The notes: generated from the sequence alone by a model not told the origin. Counted from the first letter of the stretch, positions 9,814 through 17,593 are shown. The stretch: DNA of 64,000 nt from Morganella morganii H1r (GCF_000633515.1 NZ_AYMP01000004.1:1-64000), one strand, 5' to 3'. Made by a program: numbers and translations.

Positions 9814-9832
9814 TAGACCGGTTGTCTGGTAA
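9814..9832. promoter_or_regulatory. Operator upstream of the TetR-type regulator
   Basis: The site TAGACCGGTTGTCTGGTAA (core ACCGG-TTGT-CTGGT at 9817-9830) lies 35 bp upstream of the regulator's start codon. It is nearly identical to the acuI operator, which indicates autoregulation. Confidence 0.75.
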
Positions 9833-9981
9833 ATGCCATGTCTTTTTTATGCCGTGATTGACCGGTACTTATTTCTGTAATGAGGTTCCGCGATCTGAGC
9901 CCCCGGGCTGGCTTACCTGTCATCCCTTCCGTCTGTTGTGATAACCACAGCGGTACAACGCTCAAACGTGAGCGTTGTTAT

Positions 9982-10344
9982 TTATTGATGCTTACTTGCC
10001 TTACCCTTTGATTCCTCACCTGAAGAATTGTGCTCCAGCTCTTTGGCAAGAAAGTAGTTTAAGAACGTTCTGATCACGGCGATAATTGCCAGCTTAATGA
10101 GGCTGTCTAAATCAGGGTCAACGGTAGTAAGCAAAATATCCGCTGCAAGCTGAAATTCCAGAGCCATTGCCAGCCAGTTACCGAAATAAAAACGAGCAAC
10201 TCTGCCATTTTTTACCGTAATTAAAATATACAGCGTTTTAACAAGCCCTGTCGCGACGCAAATGACGGATATAGCTTCAAGAAAAAGCTGCAGATAGCTA
10301 ACACCTGAGATTAACAGCTCACGTAAAAAAACCAGATCCCACAT
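9982..10344 (-). CDS. DUF1622 integral membrane protein
   Basis: This 120-aa protein has about three membrane segments. The central stretch FGNWLAMALEFQLAADILLTTV, continuing to IRTFLNYFLAKELE, matches the DUF1622 pattern. Function is unknown for the family. The start at 10344 (MWDLVF) is preferred because AAGGGG lies six bases upstream; the longer frame from 10374 runs over that site. The charged C-terminal tail is Lys/Ser rich. Confidence 0.75.
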   Translation of the reverse strand: MWDLVFLRELLISGVSYLQLFLEAISVICVATGLVKTLYILITVKNGRVARFYFGNWLAMALEFQLAADILLTTVDPDLDSLIKLAIIAVIRTFLNYFLAKELEHNSSGEESKGKASKHQ

Positions 10345-10520
10345 TGCATACCCCTTAAATGCATTGTAACGCACTGATATAATAAATATTCATTTACCCA
10401 ATAACAGCGCAGCACGATGAATGAATCTGCGTTTATTGTGTTTCATCTGTCAGCTGAAACACAAGCTCTATTTAATTAAACTGCGATTTTTCTTCTTAAC
10501 GCAATAATGGTTACGGTTCT

Positions 10521-10588
10521 TTAAGATTTACTATTTGTATTTGCCACTATTCAGCCCGCTTTTACGGGCTTCTTAAAGTGTCCGAAAA
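10521..10588. repeat. 68-bp relic related to a sequence inside the argU element
   Basis: By eye, 57 of 68 positions match 16827-16894 with no gaps. Both copies hold the hairpin AGCCCG-N6-CGGGCT and end in GTGTCCGAAAA. This copy lies outside the attL of the integrated element, which suggests a remnant of an older related element or a shared small RNA or terminator. Confidence 0.7.
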
Positions 10589-10648
10589 CGCCCATGTAAG
10601 GCGTCTTCGGTATGATCTTATTATCAGCGGGTATTAAAACCTGTTATT

Positions 10649-10894
10649 TTACCTGTCACAAAGTGATAAATTTTTTACATAGGTGGTGGGTGACATCCAC
10701 GAAATTTTCCCGCATGTTTCATATCCCTTATCGAGAAGATAGATATTTACAGCAAAAGAAACAGGGAAGCTGATAAATAACCCGGCTATACCCAAATATA
10801 ATAAGTATCTCATTATTAATTTATTATATTTCATCAAAAAAATGAAAAAAATTGATTTTTTCCCAAGAGAAAATTCAACTATACTTACTAACAT
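10649..10894 (-). pseudogene. Small membrane protein, DUF1240-like, probably 5' truncated
   Basis: The readable frame encodes about 81 residues: a Lys-rich segment, one membrane helix and a C-terminal stretch GYETCGKISWMSPTTYVKNLSLC. That stretch is like the Cys-flanked end of DUF1240 proteins known from Proteus and Photorhabdus relatives. The frame is open upstream to about 10960 without a start codon that has a ribosome site, and the usual N-terminal membrane segments are incomplete. I therefore read it as a truncated gene; a non-canonical start remains possible. The DUF assignment is from memory of the motif. Confidence 0.4.
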
Positions 10895-10903
10895 AACGTA
10901 CAA

Positions 10904-11396
10904 TAAAAGCCGTGTTGTTATTATATACTCTAAACCAGAGTGAAACCAAAAACCAAAAATAGTTGATTAATACCCACATTTCCGCGCAGGTAATCCCCCA
11001 TATACCCATCCCGGGTGGATTATTTTTTTATACGACACACAATGTCCTTAATATCATTGAATTCTGCTTGATTTTGTTTAATTCCGATATTTAATGTCAA
11101 CACATAATTAACACGAGTATTATTTTTTGATTATTTTGCAAATAGCATCACTAAATACATTTTTTTCAACTGTACGTTTGTGGCCTTTTTGTTTTGGGGT
11201 GGACAGAAGTTGAGTACTAAAGATGGGCTGAATCACAAAAAAGATAAAGACACCCATTAAAACACCCGTACTTTTATTTTTGATAGTGTCTGTACGACTA
11301 ACTCTTTATTTTTAAAAGCCCATGAAACATGGGCAAATAAAAGTGGTACAACGTTGTAGTGATACGGTAGTTCTGTTTTTTATGTCGGCATGTTAA
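10904..11396. other. Gene-free AT-rich segment
   Basis: No convincing ORF. It holds the chemoreceptor terminator at 11318-11334 and a perfect 12-bp palindrome TACAACGTTGTA at 11347-11358. I see no complete insertion-sequence ends. Confidence 0.5.
11304..11334 (-). terminator. Terminator of the chemoreceptor gene
   Basis: The hairpin GCCCATG-TTT-CATGGGC (11318-11334) is followed on the minus strand by TTTTAAAAATAAAG. It lies 63 bp past the stop codon of the gene at 11397. Confidence 0.65.
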
Positions 11397-13040
11397 CTAA
11401 AATGTTTCCCAGTCATCCTCGTCATTATTTTTCAGTTTTTTTATATCGGGCCGCTGTAATGGTACCACGGTGCTGGTTTTAACGTTGCTCTTCAGTTCTC
11501 CTGCCTGTATCTGAAAAACAGATACCGCCTGAGTCAGTCTGCCTGCCTGCTCTTCCAGTGACGCAGCTGCAGCTGCTGACTGCTCAACTAACGCGGCATT
11601 CTGCTGGGTCACCCGGTCCATTTCTGTCACCGCCACACCCACCTGGTCAATCCCGCGACTCTGTTCGTCCGAGGCGGAGGCTATCTCACTCATAATATCA
11701 GTGACGCGGGTGACGGCGCTGACAATTTCATCCATCGTTTCACCGGCGCGCTCAACCAGTACCGCACCGGTATCGACTCTGCCGACTGAATCTTCGATCA
11801 GGGTTTTGATTTCCCGGGCTGCCTGCGCACTGCGCTGGGCCAGATTGCGCACTTCACCGGCAACGACCGCAAATCCCCGGCCCTGCTCACCGGCACGGGC
11901 GGCTTCCACAGCAGCATTCAGCGCCAGAATGTTGGTCTGGAAGGCGATACCGTCAATCACACTGATGATATCGGCGATTTTCTTCGAGCTGTCGCCGATA
12001 CCGCGCATGGTCTCCACAACATCATCCACCACTTTCCCGCCGCGTTCTGCGGTCTCGGAGGCAGTCAGCGCCAGATGACTGGCCTGACGGGCATTATCGG
12101 CATTCTGACGCACGGTGGCGGTCAGCTCCTCCATACTGGCGGCGGTTTCTTCAAGAGACGCAGCCTGTTGCTCAGTCCGTGAAGAGAGGTCGTTATTACC
12201 GGCCGAGATCTCACTGGCTCCGCTGTAAATAGCATTGGCTCCATCACGGACATCACCGACGGTGACCGCCAGTTCATGCTGCATATGGCACAATGTTTCC
12301 GCGAGTATCATTATTTCATTAGCACCTGAAATAGTAATATTTTTTGACAGATTTCCTCTGGCTATATCCTGAATATTATCAACAACATTATTCAATGGAG
12401 AAATAATGACTTTTTTAATGTAAACCCAGGAAAGTATGATTAATAGTAATGACGTTAAAATGATAGCCATGGATATATATATTGTTTTGTTATAGTCATC
12501 ATATGAATCCTGAATGGTTTTTTCATATGAATTTATATATCCATCCTGGTATACATCATAGCTTCTGTCAAAATCCCGGGCGATAGACGTTAAGTTATTC
12601 CCGCTAAATGCAGCAACGTCATTCCCCTTTAAAAGTTTAATGGAATTATTTAATTCATCCCGGTATTTATTAAATGATTCATTTAATTTTACCAGGTCAT
12701 TGCTACTTATAAATTCAGCGGGTTGCTCAATAAACGAGCTCCAGATTTCCCCGGATTTATCTATTTCCTTTACTGCAGCACTTAAACTATCCGAAGGCGC
12801 ACCTCCTTTACCTGAGGAAATTTCATTTGCTGCCTTTTGAATAAAGTACCCGGCTTTTCGTAACCTATATATAACATCATCTGCATCTGCTGCATTTTTT
12901 GTATTGATACTATCAGCAATGTCGCTTGAGTGATTTTTTTCTGCATAAGTAATCGTCAGAGAGATACTTACTATCTGAATTACGAAGAACAATAACAAGA
13001 TAAAAAGAAAAGAAGCTGATATTTTAATTCGATTAAACAT
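11397..13040 (-). CDS. Methyl-accepting chemotaxis protein
   Basis: This 547-aa chemoreceptor has a first membrane helix (about 9-30), a helical periplasmic ligand domain (about 31-185), a second membrane helix (about 188-210) and a HAMP domain (about 211-265). The cytoplasmic signalling coiled coil includes the strongly conserved tip ([17 protein letters not shown], here [25 protein letters not shown]). It ends in DDWETF, matching the C-terminal NWETF-type pentapeptide that tethers CheR and CheB, so it should be a high-abundance Tar/Tsr-like receptor. The ligand domain does not allow a ligand to be named. No other chemotaxis genes are adjacent. The 5' half is visibly more AT-rich than the signalling half. 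Confidence 0.92.
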   Translation of the reverse strand: MFNRIKISASFLFILLLFFVIQIVSISLTITYAEKNHSSDIADSINTKNAADADDVIYRLRKAGYFIQKAANEISSGKGGAPSDSLSAAVKEIDKSGEIWSSFIEQPAEFISSNDLVKLNESFNKYRDELNNSIKLLKGNDVAAFSGNNLTSIARDFDRSYDVYQDGYINSYEKTIQDSYDDYNKTIYISMAIILTSLLLIILSWVYIKKVIISPLNNVVDNIQDIARGNLSKNITISGANEIMILAETLCHMQHELAVTVGDVRDGANAIYSGASEISAGNNDLSSRTEQQAASLEETAASMEELTATVRQNADNARQASHLALTASETAERGGKVVDDVVETMRGIGDSSKKIADIISVIDGIAFQTNILALNAAVEAARAGEQGRGFAVVAGEVRNLAQRSAQAAREIKTLIEDSVGRVDTGAVLVERAGETMDEIVSAVTRVTDIMSEIASASDEQSRGIDQVGVAVTEMDRVTQQNAALVEQSAAAAASLEEQAGRLTQAVSVFQIQAGELKSNVKTSTVVPLQRPDIKKLKNNDEDDWETF

Positions 13041-13506
13041 GGGGAGATATTCTTTGTTGGTATTACATGATGCAATAATTTTACCATGAATATGTTATTT
13101 TAATGTATCAATAACAACTCACTTTCGTTTCGTTATTACCTGGTTATTGTTTCTTTTTTGTTATTGAAACTCGCAATTTGTCTGTTTGTGAGTAAATTGA
13201 TATTTAAAAATATGTTCTCTTCTGTGAGGATAATGTCTGCATTCAGATCACCGATGAGTATGGGGTTAGTTGCAAAAATTAAGTTGATGATGAACACAGA
13301 CGTCGTCGTCTCTTTCAGAGGAAAAACGAAACGAATTTCCGAAGCCGGAAAAAACGAAAGGCGGGACTTTTTTTGGGATGGTCTGAAACTGTTTATGAGG
13401 ATTGGGTCAGTAGTGAAAAATAAAAATACTAACCACACCCGTTACTTAACCCGTTTTCTGGCAGGCTTTCTTTCCCTGACATATAACTTATTGTTTTATA
13501 TGGTAC
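13041..13506. other. Gene-free stretch left of the integrated element
   Basis: It contains the chemoreceptor promoter region. Two ORFs that cross here on opposite strands have no ribosome sites or recognisable motifs and one runs through attL, so I regard both as chance. Confidence 0.5.
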
Positions 13507-13521
13507 CCCTACAGGATTCGA
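13501..13521. repeat. attL of the argU-integrated element
   Basis: The segment matches the 3' end of the tRNA-Arg gene at 27218-27239 (including CCA) with a single missing base. The exact common core is CCCTACAGGATTCGA at 13507-13521 and 27225-27239. Confidence 0.85.
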
Positions 13522-13576
13522 TATAGAGACATTATTTATTGATAAATAACAAATATTCTCCATTCAATTATCTACC

Positions 13577-13597
13577 ATGCCCCCTATAATGCCCCCT
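13577..13597. repeat. ATGCCCCCT direct repeats near attL (candidate integrase arm sites)
   Basis: Two exact copies of ATGCCCCCT (13577-13585 and 13589-13597), 12 bp apart, lie 56 bp inside attL. The same word recurs beside attR at 27078-27104, which is the arrangement expected of integrase arm-type sites. Confidence 0.55.
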
Positions 13598-13732
13598 TTT
13601 GTTTTTGTAAGGCTTCCCTTGGGATATTTTTTAAACATACAGATACAGAATGATAAGAGTGTACTGTATTGCGAAAATATCACCTCCACCGTAATTTATT
13701 GCAGATAATGAAACACCGACCAGGCAGAACCC

Positions 13733-13750
13733 TACCCGTAATCTCCCCGT
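13733..13750. repeat. Doubled CCCGT word, 11-bp period
   Basis: TACCCGT-AATC-TCCCCGT: two near-identical words with an AATC joint, the same layout as the four pairs at 14661-14825. Confidence 0.45.
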
Positions 13751-13957
13751 CACTTTCCATCTGATTGATACTGTTGTTTTGTACACATCAAATTGAGTTG
13801 TGCAAAATCAGCAATCCGATACCAGCACACCGAGCCACCCCGATAATATCGGGTCAGTTAAATGGCAGATTTCTGCCACTTTGTGTAAGGCGGGATATCA
13901 GGGCGGAATAAATACAGACCGGCAGTCCGTCAGATCAACTCAAAACGCCTTATAGCA

Positions 13958-14190
13958 TTGACGTTTCGTTGACGTGTGGTTATCAGAATAATCAGGCTGC
14001 ACGCTCCGCTGTCTCTGGCTTAGAGACACATTCAGGCATGATCAATTCGCGCTTACAGATATTATTTTCTATAAGGCTGGTTTTCGGTAACGTCAAACGG
14101 GCAGGCTACCCCATCCGGATAACGTCAACGATTTCTAGGACTTTTGGTCAATGTAACGTCAAAATTGACGCGGCTAATATCAATATTGAC
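13958..14190. repeat. TTGACG/CGTCAA repeat family
   Basis: TTGACG occurs at 13958, 13969 and 14165 and CGTCAA at 14091, 14123 and 14157, with a near copy TTGACA at 14186. The first pair is a doubled word TTGACGT-TTCG-TTGACGT with 11-bp period, and the three CGTCAA copies share TAACGTCAA. No gene is visible in this stretch. Confidence 0.65.
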
Positions 14191-14201
14191 ACTAACTTTT
14201 A

Positions 14202-14483
14202 CTAACGGGTAACTATCTGCGCCCCGGTAAGCTGATACCCGTTAAACCACTCATGCCGACCAGTGGCAATAACCCGGCACCCTCTCTGGCAGGTCATCAG
14301 TTCCAGTGCGTTCATATCAAATGCCACCAGCTTTAGCGGGTACGGGCTGCGGCGTTCGCTTTCTGCCTGAATGGTCATTGTTGCCATTATCTTACCGGTT
14401 GCCGTCTTAACCCGCTGAGGTGGTTTTGTGACAGTGCCGGTTACTGTGGCTGTGATGGGCTTTGCTTTTCTGTATGTACGCAT
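14202..14483 (-). CDS. Small OB-fold, SSB-like protein
   Basis: This 93-aa protein begins ITATVTGTVTKPPQRVKTATGK, with beta-strand patterning, and has a later LKLVAFDMNALELMTCQRGCRVIATGRHEWFNGYQLTGAQIV stretch. The order of strands resembles single-stranded-DNA-binding OB-fold proteins (PriB/SSB-like small versions), though the acidic SSB tail is absent. AGGTGA lies five bases before its start. It is the leftmost gene of the element and may act in its replication; the assignment rests on fold pattern only. Confidence 0.55.
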   Translation of the reverse strand: MRTYRKAKPITATVTGTVTKPPQRVKTATGKIMATMTIQAESERRSPYPLKLVAFDMNALELMTCQRGCRVIATGRHEWFNGYQLTGAQIVTR

Positions 14484-14660
14484 GATTCACCTGGTTCATT
14501 GAGTCGGTGTACGGCAATGCCGCATACCCCTATTACTGAGACTGCGGATAGTATAACGCATTGATAACGTTTAATTCCGGTGAATCAACGGAATCACTAC
14601 TGCCATTGGTCACTGAATCAATGACCGACGATGATACGGGATAATCCCGCATGTAAAACC

Positions 14661-14825
14661 TTGCCGTAATCTTGCCGTTACCCCGCCCCTGCCCTTCACC
14701 GTTATATAGCCCTGATCCTTGTTGTAATCTTGTTGTTCTTCGAGACCGTCACTTTGTCCCGCGTATATAAATCCTCACCGTAATCTCACCGTCAGGCTGT
14801 GTGTTCGGGACCGTAATGGGACCGT
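14661..14825. repeat. Four 'doubled words' with 11-bp period
   Basis: The pairs are TTGCCGT-AATC-TTGCCGT (14661), TTGTTGT-AATC-TTGTTGT (14719), TCACCGT-AATC-TCACCGT (14775) and GGGACCGT-AAT-GGGACCGT (14807). Within each pair the halves are identical, while the word differs between pairs; all repeat at exactly 11 bp, about one helical turn. Confidence 0.75.
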
Positions 14826-14926
14826 GGTGCTGAGGTGATTGGTGAGGGTGACATAGATTAACGCGCTGATATCTATCCAGAGTGTGATTTAGCATTCTGG
14901 CATGAGCCACCGATATCGGAGCCTCC

Positions 14927-14998
14927 TGTCCGATCATTGTCCTGATACAGGCAGCGGATAGCGTAGTGTGAGCTGGTGGGCTGTCCGGTGTTTGTCCG
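14927..14998. repeat. TGTCCG doubled words
   Basis: TGTCCGAT/TGTCCTGA at 14927 and 14938, and TGTCCG/TGTCCG at 14982 and 14993. Both pairs have an 11-bp period. Confidence 0.55.
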
Positions 14999-15368
14999 AT
15001 ACCTCAGCGGCAACCATTCCGGTGATACCAACAAAATGATACGCAGGAGCATACGGGCTATTCCGCTGCGTACCGGTCTGCGTACTTCACTACAACATAC
15101 TGATTTAGTTTAATTATAACGAATCGTTAGAATTGAGTAAGCGTCCGGTGAACACCTAAAATAAAAACACAGTGTCTGGTTTTATCAGGTTCCGATGTTA
15201 ACATTTGTAAACGTCTGAGGGCTTTCTCCTGGTGGGCTTACTCATCATTCCAGTGCTCCAACTGTCACCCTTTCCGGCTATTGCGATTACCACAACGGCA
15301 CAAAGCGCAAATCTGAGCTTTGCTTGTTTAACAGTGAGTTAGATTGGTATCAGTTTACTATCTGAGCT

Positions 15369-15385
15369 GTATAACACTGTTATAC
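15369..15385. promoter_or_regulatory. Operator-like palindrome before the gene at 15429
   Basis: GTATAACA-C-TGTTATAC is a perfect 8-bp inverted repeat. It sits just before TATAAT (15391-15396), a likely -10 element, and a CCAGTAA direct repeat (15399, 15409). This fits autoregulation by the encoded DNA-binding protein. Confidence 0.55.
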
Positions 15386-15428
15386 ACTGGTATAATATCC
15401 AGTAACCACCAGTAAAAGGACTTTTATC

Positions 15429-15848
15429 ATGAGCAATTCTAACCTTGTCGCATTTCGTCTCCCCGCTGAACTCCAGACCGTGTTTAATGACGCTGTAACG
15501 GCTTCCGGCAGCGATAAAACATCATGGATAGTCTCAGCCATTAAAGAGAAGCTGAACCGTCCAGAGGGGAATCCTGATGCTCGTATGCTGACGCTGGTGG
15601 AAAGACTGGAATCTGCCGCAGCTTCTCTGATAGTCGGTAAAGTCGATATCCCGCCTCATGCCTACAATGAACCGGCAATCGTCGCTGTGGTGAATCAGGT
15701 GCTGTCTGAGGGGGTGGATAACGGGCGTGTCATTGCTGAACGGGTTAACGAGGCTGGCTATCAGACCAAAGCCGGTAAAGCGTGGGACAAGGATATCTAT
15801 TCCGCATGGAAACGTCACAAAGATATTACCGGGAAGCTCAACGGTTAA
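15429..15848 (+). CDS. Ribbon-helix-helix-like DNA-binding protein
   Basis: This 139-aa protein has an N-terminal segment (LVAFRLPAELQTVFNDAVTASGSDKTSWIVSAIKEKL) with the strand-helix-helix pattern of ribbon-helix-helix proteins. A C-terminal part (about 95-135, AERVNEAGYQTKAGKAWDKDIYSAWKRH) looks like a second helical DNA-contact motif. AAAAGGA lies eight bases before the ATG. It is the only plus-strand gene in the left half of the element, and its promoter carries a palindrome, so autoregulation is likely. Its place between repeat families makes it a candidate to bind one of them, for instance the GGTTCGCA array just downstream. That is inference. Confidence 0.6.
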   Translation: MSNSNLVAFRLPAELQTVFNDAVTASGSDKTSWIVSAIKEKLNRPEGNPDARMLTLVERLESAAASLIVGKVDIPPHAYNEPAIVAVVNQVLSEGVDNGRVIAERVNEAGYQTKAGKAWDKDIYSAWKRHKDITGKLNG

Positions 15849-15876
15849 TTACCCCTGCAAAACTTGGCTTTTTAAC

Positions 15877-16302
15877 TGCGCAGACCTTAACAAACCTTAA
15901 CATTTTTTGCGCATTCTGCTGAGTCTAATTACTCTGAATCCCTTGTATTACAAGGCTTGTAAGAGGTTCGCATCCGGTTCGCACTTTGCGCAGAGTGGTT
16001 CGCAATTCGCAGTTTCAAGCGCGGTTTTTCGCCGTAATTGCGCAGTCAACCTCAATAAATCTATATATCAAAGTGTGCGCAAGAATCACGTCAGCCCTTG
16101 TGATATAAGGCTTTAACGAGGTTCGCACTCTGGTTCGCAGTGCGCAATTTTCGGGTTTCGTTTTGCACAGTTCACCTCGACATTTCTCTACATCAAAATA
16201 ATGCACAATCTCGCTTCGTGCCTTACACGCAAAGGCTTTGTCATGGTTCGCACTTATCCGAACTCTGCGCAAAATACCGATACATTCCGATACATGCGAA
16301 CC
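15877..16302. repeat. GGTTCGCA / TGCGCA iteron array (candidate origin)
   Basis: GGTTCGCA occurs at 15965, 15976, 15997, 16120, 16132 and 16245, and inverted at 16295. The palindrome TGCGCA occurs at 15877, 15908, 15987, 16039, 16076, 16141 and 16266. They fall into roughly three longer imperfect direct repeats (near 15908, 16076 and 16201), each with an AAGGCTT-type segment before the GGTTCGCA copies. This resembles the long direct repeats with internal iterons that P4 uses in ori and crr. No coding is seen. Confidence 0.6.
15884..15902. repeat. ACCTTAACA doubled word, 10-bp period
   Basis: ACCTTAACA at 15884 and again at 15894. On the minus strand it reads as GTTAAGGTTT followed by GTTAAGGT, the same layout as the pairs at 16459 and 16816. 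Confidence 0.45.
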
Positions 16303-16458
16303 GGAAACATTTATAGATTTTTTAAGGTGCGGCGGGGATCTGCCGACGGATTTACCTTAGCAACCGGACCGTTATCAAATGTTGTCATTTTACTTAAGAT
16401 TTCCAAAGATTCAGACCGATAACCCTCAGGAAAACTTAGGATTGCGGCACTCGAAAAC

Positions 16459-16478
16459 GTTAGGATTTGTTAGGATTT
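16459..16478. repeat. GTTAGGATTT doubled word
   Basis: GTTAGGATTT occurs twice in tandem, with a third partial copy TTAGGATT at 16436. Related tandem pairs lie at 16816-16835 (GTTAAGATTT twice) and, inverted, at 15884-15902. Confidence 0.5.
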
Positions 16479-16491
16479 CCATGCTGCCGGT

Positions 16492-16756
16492 GGGACATTT
16501 TTCTGCCGGAGTGGGACATTGGGACGTATGGGACGTATGGGACGTATGGGACGTATGGGACGTATGGGAAGTATGGGACATTGGGACGTATGGGACATTG
16601 CGTGGGACATGTCCCATATTTCATGGGACACAAAACTCAGTGGTTTTTTATGTAACCTGCTGAATCGGCTGTTAATGCCTGTTGGTGATACGGTGGGACA
16701 TGGGACACAAAATCAGAAACAGATACCTACCCGCAGACCACGGCGCACAATGTCCC
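16492..16756. repeat. GGGACGTAT tandem array and GGGACA words
   Basis: Five perfect tandem copies of the 9-bp unit GGGACGTAT lie at 16521-16565, then GGGAAGTAT and mixed GGGACATT/GGGACGTAT to 16599. Single GGGACA words lie on both sides, and the 14-bp palindrome TGGGACATGTCCCA is at 16603-16616. In all about 16 GGGAC words occur. All six frames across the array are low-complexity shadows, so this is a protein-binding or origin array, not a gene. Confidence 0.75.
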
Positions 16757-16826
16757 GTGTTGTAATTTCCGTTGGTAAGGACCCATTTTTTACCGGCAGT
16801 GAAAGCTGTCAGGATGTTAAGATTTG

Positions 16827-16894
16827 TTAAGATTTACCGTCTGTATTTGTCGCTGTTCAGCCCGCTTTCACGGGCTTACTACGGTGTCCGAAAA
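16827..16894. repeat. Element copy of the 68-bp repeat
   Basis: This is the intact partner of 10521-10588, with the hairpin AGCCCG-CTTTCA-CGGGCT. It lies just downstream (in transcription direction) of the FinO/ribbon-helix-helix operon, so it could be its 3' untranslated region, a terminator without a T-run, or a small structured RNA. Confidence 0.6.
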
Positions 16895-16944
16895 TCATCA
16901 AAGCTGCCAGCCTCGTGCGCGTGCGCGTACTGGTGTCTAAATCA

Positions 16945-17136
16945 TCAGAGTTCACGCCCCAGCTTCTCCATAATTGCCTGTCTGACGAACTCTGCGCGAT
17001 TGCCCCGTATGTACCTGCTGCGTTTAATGTGGCTGTCTACCGCGTCAATAACCGACTGCTCACAGGTGACAATCAGGCGTGTTGTCGGTACACCGTTAAA
17101 GTAGCGGTTAGTCTGTTTCTTTGTGCTTTGCTGCAT
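16945..17136 (-). CDS. Small ribbon-helix-helix protein
   Basis: This 63-aa protein has a basic N-terminus, a TTRLIVTCEQSVIDAVDSHIKR strand-helix segment and a second helix NRAEFVRQAIMEKLG, the CopG/Arc ribbon-helix-helix pattern. GGGAGG lies six bases upstream of the ATG. The gene overlaps the end of the FinO/ProQ gene by 29 bp, so the two are translated together. Three tandem GGTTCA words with 9-bp period lie directly upstream of the operon (17643-17669), a plausible operator for an autoregulatory protein of this type. Confidence 0.75.
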   Translation of the reverse strand: MQQSTKKQTNRYFNGVPTTRLIVTCEQSVIDAVDSHIKRSRYIRGNRAEFVRQAIMEKLGREL

Positions 17137-17593
17137 GGTCTGCCTCCCGTTGCCACTTATCCAGCTTCCGCTGCGCGTCCTGTTGCTGTTCCGGTGTTAC
17201 TTCACCGTTTGGCTGTCCGGTCATATCAAAGCGACTGCCGCCCAGAGTAAGGGCTTTCAGATACACACTGCGGTTAATGTAGTCGTACAGTCCCTGTTTG
17301 ATGTGTGAAACAGTGATATCCAGCCCCCGCGCCTCAGCATCGGCAATCATCTGTTCCCGGATACCGGTTGCCAGCGGTCTGGCTCCCTGTAGAGTGAATA
17401 CAGCCCAGTGCTGCGCTATCCGGTCTGTACGGCGTTTCCGCTTCTTCGCGTGAGCCTCTGCCTTGTTTTTCTTCTGCGGCTGCTGCGGGGCTTCCTGCTG
17501 TGTTTCAGCCGGTGCGCTTTCTGATGCTCCGGCAGCCGGTTTATTTGTTACTGTTTTGTTGCTTTTCTTTAAGGTGAGAATTTCTCTGCTCAC
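17108..17593 (-). CDS. FinO/ProQ-family RNA chaperone
   Basis: This 161-aa protein has a low-complexity Ala/Gln/Lys linker (about 15-58) followed by a FinO/ProQ domain (about 58-150). The landmark blocks are RPLATGIREQM, DITVSHIKQGLYDYINRSVYLKAL, GGSRFDMTGQPNGEVT and a final QQQDAQRKL helix. The family binds 3' stem-loops of small or antisense RNAs and promotes or blocks pairing with targets; plasmid FinO controls conjugation and ProQ acts globally. The start is GTG at 17593 with AGGAG eight bases upstream. It is co-translated with a ribbon-helix-helix protein, and the element around it is rich in inverted repeats that could be transcribed. Confidence 0.85.
   Translation of the reverse strand: MSREILTLKKSNKTVTNKPAAGASESAPAETQQEAPQQPQKKNKAEAHAKKRKRRTDRIAQHWAVFTLQGARPLATGIREQMIADAEARGLDITVSHIKQGLYDYINRSVYLKALTLGGSRFDMTGQPNGEVTPEQQQDAQRKLDKWQREADHAAKHKETD

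Larger units (their letters stand above)
14484..15428. other. 945-bp non-coding segment with doubled words
   Basis: No convincing gene; a 62-codon frame on the minus strand lacks a ribosome site. It holds the CCGTAATC pairs (14661-14825), TGTCCG pairs (14927-14998), TGAATCA words near 14483-14620, a CTGCGTAC pair with 12-bp period (15066-15085), and the operator-like palindrome before the gene at 15429. Confidence 0.6.

Noticed and set aside
11190..11280. Possible insertion-sequence end near the GGGGTGGACAGAAGTTGAG stretch
   Set aside because: No matching inverted end, target duplication or transposase remnant could be found nearby.
13136..13526. Two ORFs of about 100 and 122 codons on opposite strands at the left edge of the element
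   Set aside because: No ribosome site, no motif, composition of non-coding DNA, and the plus-strand one runs through attL.
16379..16830. Several overlapping ORFs across the GGGACGTAT array on both strands (for example repeats of MGR, DVW or YGT)
   Set aside because: All three forward frames and the reverse are open only because the 9-bp unit has no stop codon; the translations are simple repeats without ribosome sites.
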